Shown in pieces: positions 51,205 to 54,298 of a stretch of DNA of 54,298 bases (the stretch's first letter is position 1; each line of letters begins with the position of its first letter). The translations under genes and the position numbers were made by a program. Below the pieces are notes generated by a model. That model made no database searches, was not told where the DNA came from, and saw only the letters and a program-made list of their open reading frames with translations. Source of the stretch: Bacteroidota bacterium (GTDB lineage Bacteria; Bacteroidota; Ignavibacteria; Tepidaquicellales; Tepidaquicellaceae); NCBI GenBank assembly GCA_018266895.1, contig JAFDZQ010000065.1, positions 1-54,298 on the forward strand. Reading direction: 5' to 3'.

Positions 51205-53307
51205 TCACTCTAAAAGTTTTTTCAATTTCTCCACATCATCCACCGGCAAATTACATTTATAATCTTCGCAAACATATACTTCATCATTTTTGCTTTCACT
51301 CACTATGTTTGAAATGAATTTCGATATATTCTTTAATTGATCCGAAGCATAAAGCAGAACTCTGTTAGGAATATATGTGTCATAAACTGAATTTATAAGC
51401 ACTTTTAGCTTCTCACTCTCCGTACTGCCTGAAAAAATAATTTCTTTCGGTGAATAATTATAAAAGCTCAGAGAGCACAGCATCTGCGGACTCGAGAACG
51501 GCAGACGTTTCAGATCCGCTGAAAATAATTTCAGACTGTTTTCTGCTTTTTCAATATGATCTTTATTGTCCGTCATATAACCCAGTCTGAGTAAATTCAT
51601 TACCTGTATTGAATTCCCGGCCGGCTCCGCTCCGTCATAAATATCTTTCGTTTTTAAAATTATATCTGTACCTCCGGCTGCAACATCAAAAAATCCTCCG
51701 GAATCATTGTCGTAAAATTTTTCAATAGTCAAATCATTTAGTCCGATCGCAAGTTCAAGATATTCAATTCTAAAAGTCGCTTCATACAGATCAATAAGTC
51801 CGGCAATAAAATATGCATAATCATCCAGAGTTCCTTCAAATCTCGATTCACCGTCCCTGTACCTGTGAAGCAGGGATTTATTATTCTTGTCATAAAGGTT
51901 TTCTGAGATAAACTCAACAGTCTTAACCGCATTATCAAGATATTCCTTATCCCGTGTAACCTGATAGATCTTAGCAAGAGCAGTGATCATCAGTCCGTTC
52001 CATGAAGTCAGTATTTTATCATCCAGATGCGGCTTAGGTCTTAAATTTCTCACAGCCAGAAGTTTTGCTCTTGATTTATCTATGATTTCAGCTATTTCTT
52101 CAGGGGTTTTTTCGAATTTCTTTGCAGTTTCATAAATATCATTTGATACAAAAAGAACATTCTTCTTTCCGAAAACTTCATGCGGATCGTTAAGTGTATT
52201 TCCCATAATTTCAATTCCGAAAAAGAAATTAAAAATTTTTGCATCTTCTTGGTCTAAAATGTCTTCAATTTCATCTTTCAGCCACAGGTTATAGGCGCCT
52301 TCGGCTTTTACAGAAGGTTCGTTTATATCAATAACACTTTCAGCATCTTCCGCCGAATAAAATCCGCCATCGCTGTGTCTTAAGTTTTCAATTACATACT
52401 GCGCCGTATCTTCAGCGACAAACAGGTAAAATTTATTTTTTGTCGTAAGATATGTGTTAATATAAGTTGTGATCAGCTGCGCCTGATCATAAAGCATCTT
52501 TTCAAAATGCGGAACACGCCAGATCGAATCCACAGAATAGCGGTGAAATCCCCCCGCCAGGTGATCGTACATTCCGCCTTCATACATTTTCTTCAAAGTA
52601 TACGAAACCATATCAAGCGCCGCAAATTCCTTTGTATGATAATAATGATCAAGAAGAAAATTAAACACAACAGGTCTGGGGAATTTATTTCCCTGTCCGA
52701 ATCCGCCGTACTCATCATCATATATCTTTGTAACTGTTGCAAATGCATTGTCAAGTATCTCAGCAGACTGAATGCTTTCATCTCCTGAAACCGCTTTATT
52801 CTCAACCATCTCCTGAAGCCGTGAAAGAATCTTCTCACCACTTTCGAGAACTTCGTTTTGTTTATTGACCCATACTTCATGTATCTGCGTTATAACATCT
52901 TCAAATCCCGCTCTGCCGTATTTTGCTTTCGGCGGAATGTATGTGGCTCCGTAAAACGGTTTAAGTTCAGGTGTAAGAAACATACTCATCGGCCAGCCGC
53001 CTGCTCCTGTCATGGACTGCAAAGCAGTCATATAAACCCTGTCAACATCTGGTCTTTCTTCACGGTCAACTTTTACATTTACAAAATATTCATTCATTAA
53101 CTTTGCAATGTCTTCATTCTCAAAAACTTCACGTTCCATCACGTGACACCAGTAACAGGTTGAATATCCGATCGAAAGAAATATCGGTTTATTTTCTTTT
53201 TTAGCTAATGTAAAAGTTTCTTCATTCCAGGGATTCCAGTCAACGGGATTGTGAGCATGCTGCAGGAGATAGGGAGATTTTTCGTGTATCAATTTATTTG
53301 ATTTCAT
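51205..53307 (-). CDS. DUF255/YyaL family thioredoxin-fold protein
   Basis: A 700-residue protein of the DUF255 (YyaL, spermatogenesis-associated protein 20) family. The N-terminal thioredoxin-like domain has [17 protein letters not shown], then [18 protein letters not shown] with the CxxC pair, and [13 protein letters not shown] and [11 protein letters not shown]. The C-terminal part is an (alpha/alpha)6-barrel-like domain, with [25 protein letters not shown] and EDAESV. Similar proteins look like cellobiose epimerase-type barrels fused to a thioredoxin fold; the reaction is unknown. It lies alone between two toxin-antitoxin pairs. Confidence 0.9.
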   Translation of the reverse strand: MKSNKLIHEKSPYLLQHAHNPVDWNPWNEETFTLAKKENKPIFLSIGYSTCYWCHVMEREVFENEDIAKLMNEYFVNVKVDREERPDVDRVYMTALQSMTGAGGWPMSMFLTPELKPFYGATYIPPKAKYGRAGFEDVITQIHEVWVNKQNEVLESGEKILSRLQEMVENKAVSGDESIQSAEILDNAFATVTKIYDDEYGGFGQGNKFPRPVVFNFLLDHYYHTKEFAALDMVSYTLKKMYEGGMYDHLAGGFHRYSVDSIWRVPHFEKMLYDQAQLITTYINTYLTTKNKFYLFVAEDTAQYVIENLRHSDGGFYSAEDAESVIDINEPSVKAEGAYNLWLKDEIEDILDQEDAKIFNFFFGIEIMGNTLNDPHEVFGKKNVLFVSNDIYETAKKFEKTPEEIAEIIDKSRAKLLAVRNLRPKPHLDDKILTSWNGLMITALAKIYQVTRDKEYLDNAVKTVEFISENLYDKNNKSLLHRYRDGESRFEGTLDDYAYFIAGLIDLYEATFRIEYLELAIGLNDLTIEKFYDNDSGGFFDVAAGGTDIILKTKDIYDGAEPAGNSIQVMNLLRLGYMTDNKDHIEKAENSLKLFSADLKRLPFSSPQMLCSLSFYNYSPKEIIFSGSTESEKLKVLINSVYDTYIPNRVLLYASDQLKNISKFISNIVSESKNDEVYVCEDYKCNLPVDDVEKLKKLLE

Positions 53308-53399
53308 AAATTGAATTTACGAAAATTGTATTTCTTTTGAAGTGGGAAATTTTTTACTGCTAAAGGACGCAAAGAAAAAACAGAGTTCAATAAGTGATT

Positions 53400-53723
53400 T
53401 CAATTAGAAATAGTCGTTGACTTACCTTTTTCCAATGTACTAGAAATTTCAATGAATTTTGGATTAAGATGAGAGAGTAGTTCAATTTTATTTCTGGCTA
53501 CGATAAAAACTACAACAGCTATGTTAAATGAATATAAATTTTGTTGATACTCTAATTTTTTATCAAATGTTAGAAAAATGTCAAATTTGTGTTCAACAGC
53601 TGCTCTTAACAATTTTCCATTTTTCAAACTTCTCCAGCCCATTTCCGATACAGAAAATACATCATATTCTTTCAATAAATATTTCAATCTTATCGGAAGA
53701 CACTCATCCAATAAAATTTTCAT
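53400..53723 (-). CDS. DUF5615 PIN-like toxin
   Basis: A 107-residue protein of the DUF5615 (PIN-like, Mut7-C-type) family. Acidic residues in MKILLDECLPIRLKYLL and in FLTFDKKLEYQQNL fit the family's catalytic set. The ATG at 53721-53723 is preferred: it overlaps the antitoxin stop in ATGA, while a TTG at 53735 would add four residues. With the DUF433 gene it forms a VapBC45-like toxin-antitoxin pair. Its RNA target is unknown. Confidence 0.85.
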   Translation of the reverse strand: MKILLDECLPIRLKYLLKEYDVFSVSEMGWRSLKNGKLLRAAVEHKFDIFLTFDKKLEYQQNLYSFNIAVVVFIVARNKIELLSHLNPKFIEISSTLEKGKSTTISN

Positions 53724-53938
53724 TTCGGCAAGCAATTTTCTATCAATAACTCTTCGGCCGATTCCAATAAACCGATGGCTTGTTCTTTAGTCACAGATGG
53801 AAAATCTTCAAGAAAAATTTCAAGATTCTCGCCTGTTTCAATGTAATCAAATAAATTTTTAATTGGAACTCTGGTTCCTTTGAAAACCGGCTCACCACTT
53901 AAAATCTCAGGATCAATATTTATTATATTATTATTCAT
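53720..53938 (-). CDS. DUF433 antitoxin
   Basis: A 72-residue protein of the DUF433 family: ILSGEPVFKGTRVPIKNLFDYIETG, then a second helical part FPSVTKEQAIGLLES. Such proteins carry a winged-helix-like fold and act as antitoxin and repressor in VapBC45-like pairs. The gene overlaps the toxin gene by 4 bp (ATGA). A predicted -7 box lies 14 bases before the ATG. Confidence 0.87.
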   Translation of the reverse strand: MNNNIINIDPEILSGEPVFKGTRVPIKNLFDYIETGENLEIFLEDFPSVTKEQAIGLLESAEELLIENCLPK

Positions 53939-54298
53939 AAAATTTGTTTAACAAAAGTAATAAGAAATTCATACAAAAAATATGTATTTAGAGACTTCTG
54001 ACGATCCTGGGAGAGTGGTATAAATGCAAATTGAAATAAAATGTATTTGTTTATTGTTATTTGTAAATTATGAAATTCAAAGAAGTATTAAATTAAAGAA
54101 GATGGTTGGTATTTTGTGAGACAGACCGGATTTTCATCTGCAATATCATCATGAAATTATAAAAGGGGCAGAAAAAATTTGTATGTGAACCAGATAATGA
54201 CATTCAGGCAAAGAGGTAATAGAATAACTTCAACTAAAACAAAAGGATTTAAAATTGAAATTGCTGCTTGATTTTTGGCACATATCAAGGAAATTGTG
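53939..54298. other. Window end without a recognised gene
   Basis: About 360 bp of AT-rich DNA upstream of the DUF433 gene. It has no open frame worth calling, no repeat and no tRNA. The predicted -7 box at 53952-53959 is the only feature seen. Confidence 0.5.
53952..53959 (-). promoter_or_regulatory. Predicted -7 box for the DUF433/DUF5615 pair
   Basis: On the minus strand TACTTTTG matches TAnnTTTG exactly. It is only 13 bases from the ATG, so the transcript leader would be very short. A TTTG lies upstream, but at 14 bases rather than about 20. Confidence 0.4.

Noticed and set aside
1-54298. tRNA genes, insertion sequences and phage genes
   Set aside because: The gaps between genes were read by eye and no cloverleaf, transposase or integrase pattern was seen. 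A tRNAscan and IS search were not possible here.

Overview
This AT-rich window reads as a chromosomal segment of a Gram-negative bacterium of the Bacteroidota/Chlorobiota (FCB) group, most like the Ignavibacteria. The pointers are type IX secretion (T9SS) features (a PorQ-like protein, a probable PorU/C25-type N-terminus, a subtilase ending in a YPNPFNP-type C-terminal sorting domain), Bacteroidota-style promoters of the TAnnTTTG type, GTP-type PEP carboxykinase, an acyl-CoA mutase large subunit, an Mla/MCE lipid-transport operon and several beta-barrel-like exported proteins. No rRNA, tRNA, CRISPR array, phage or insertion sequence was found. The taxonomic placement is inference from gene content.

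Layout. Positions 1-4707 (minus): partial PorU-like gene, then acpP-fabF-rnc, then a large protein of unknown function. 4916-6575 (plus): a three-gene island (DUF1059 protein, small alpha/beta-barrel-like protein, methyltransferase) behind a good Bacteroidota promoter. 6635-17771 (minus): an Fe-S membrane oxidoreductase, metK, a CysZ-like membrane protein, a minimal M20/M42-type peptidase, purL, a beta-barrel-like protein, mlaE-mlaF-mlaD and a lipoprotein. 18239-19758 (plus): a GNAT gene split by a frameshift at a slippery A-run, a mono-cluster ferredoxin-like protein and an SDR. 19925-29177 (minus): pckG, two tandem AI-2E transporters coupled to queC, a CoA-transferase, a stretch holding two orphan T9SS tails and a tandem palindrome array, then a T9SS-exported subtilase. 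29288-38480 (plus): murB, gcvH, DUF177-rpmF-plsX, a small protein plus rpmB and a glycosyltransferase, tgt, yajC, ribBA, greA and a second MCE protein. 38560-53938 (minus): porQ-like gene, an operon with a GT-C glycosyltransferase and a decaprenyl-phosphate phosphoribosyltransferase-like UbiA enzyme, acyl-CoA mutase, DUF937 protein, M23 peptidase, aconitase, a vapBC pair directly followed by a PolB-type exonuclease, a DUF255 thioredoxin-fold protein, and a DUF433/DUF5615 toxin-antitoxin pair.

How the genes work together. Most of the window is housekeeping: fatty-acid and phospholipid synthesis (acpP, fabF, plsX), outer-membrane lipid trafficking (Mla), peptidoglycan (murB, M23), central carbon (aconitase, PEPCK, acyl-CoA mutase, CoA-transferase), purine, riboflavin and SAM synthesis, and queuosine (queC, tgt). 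The T9SS parts and substrates suggest protein export to the cell surface.

The points that most deserve checking are a Tgt that has lost two of its zinc cysteines, the split GNAT gene with a textbook A AAA AAG slippery site, an in-frame heptanucleotide-repeat insertion inside PurL, the array of nine alternating palindromes, the arabinan-like glycosyltransferase/UbiA operon, and the vapBC-exonuclease operon.
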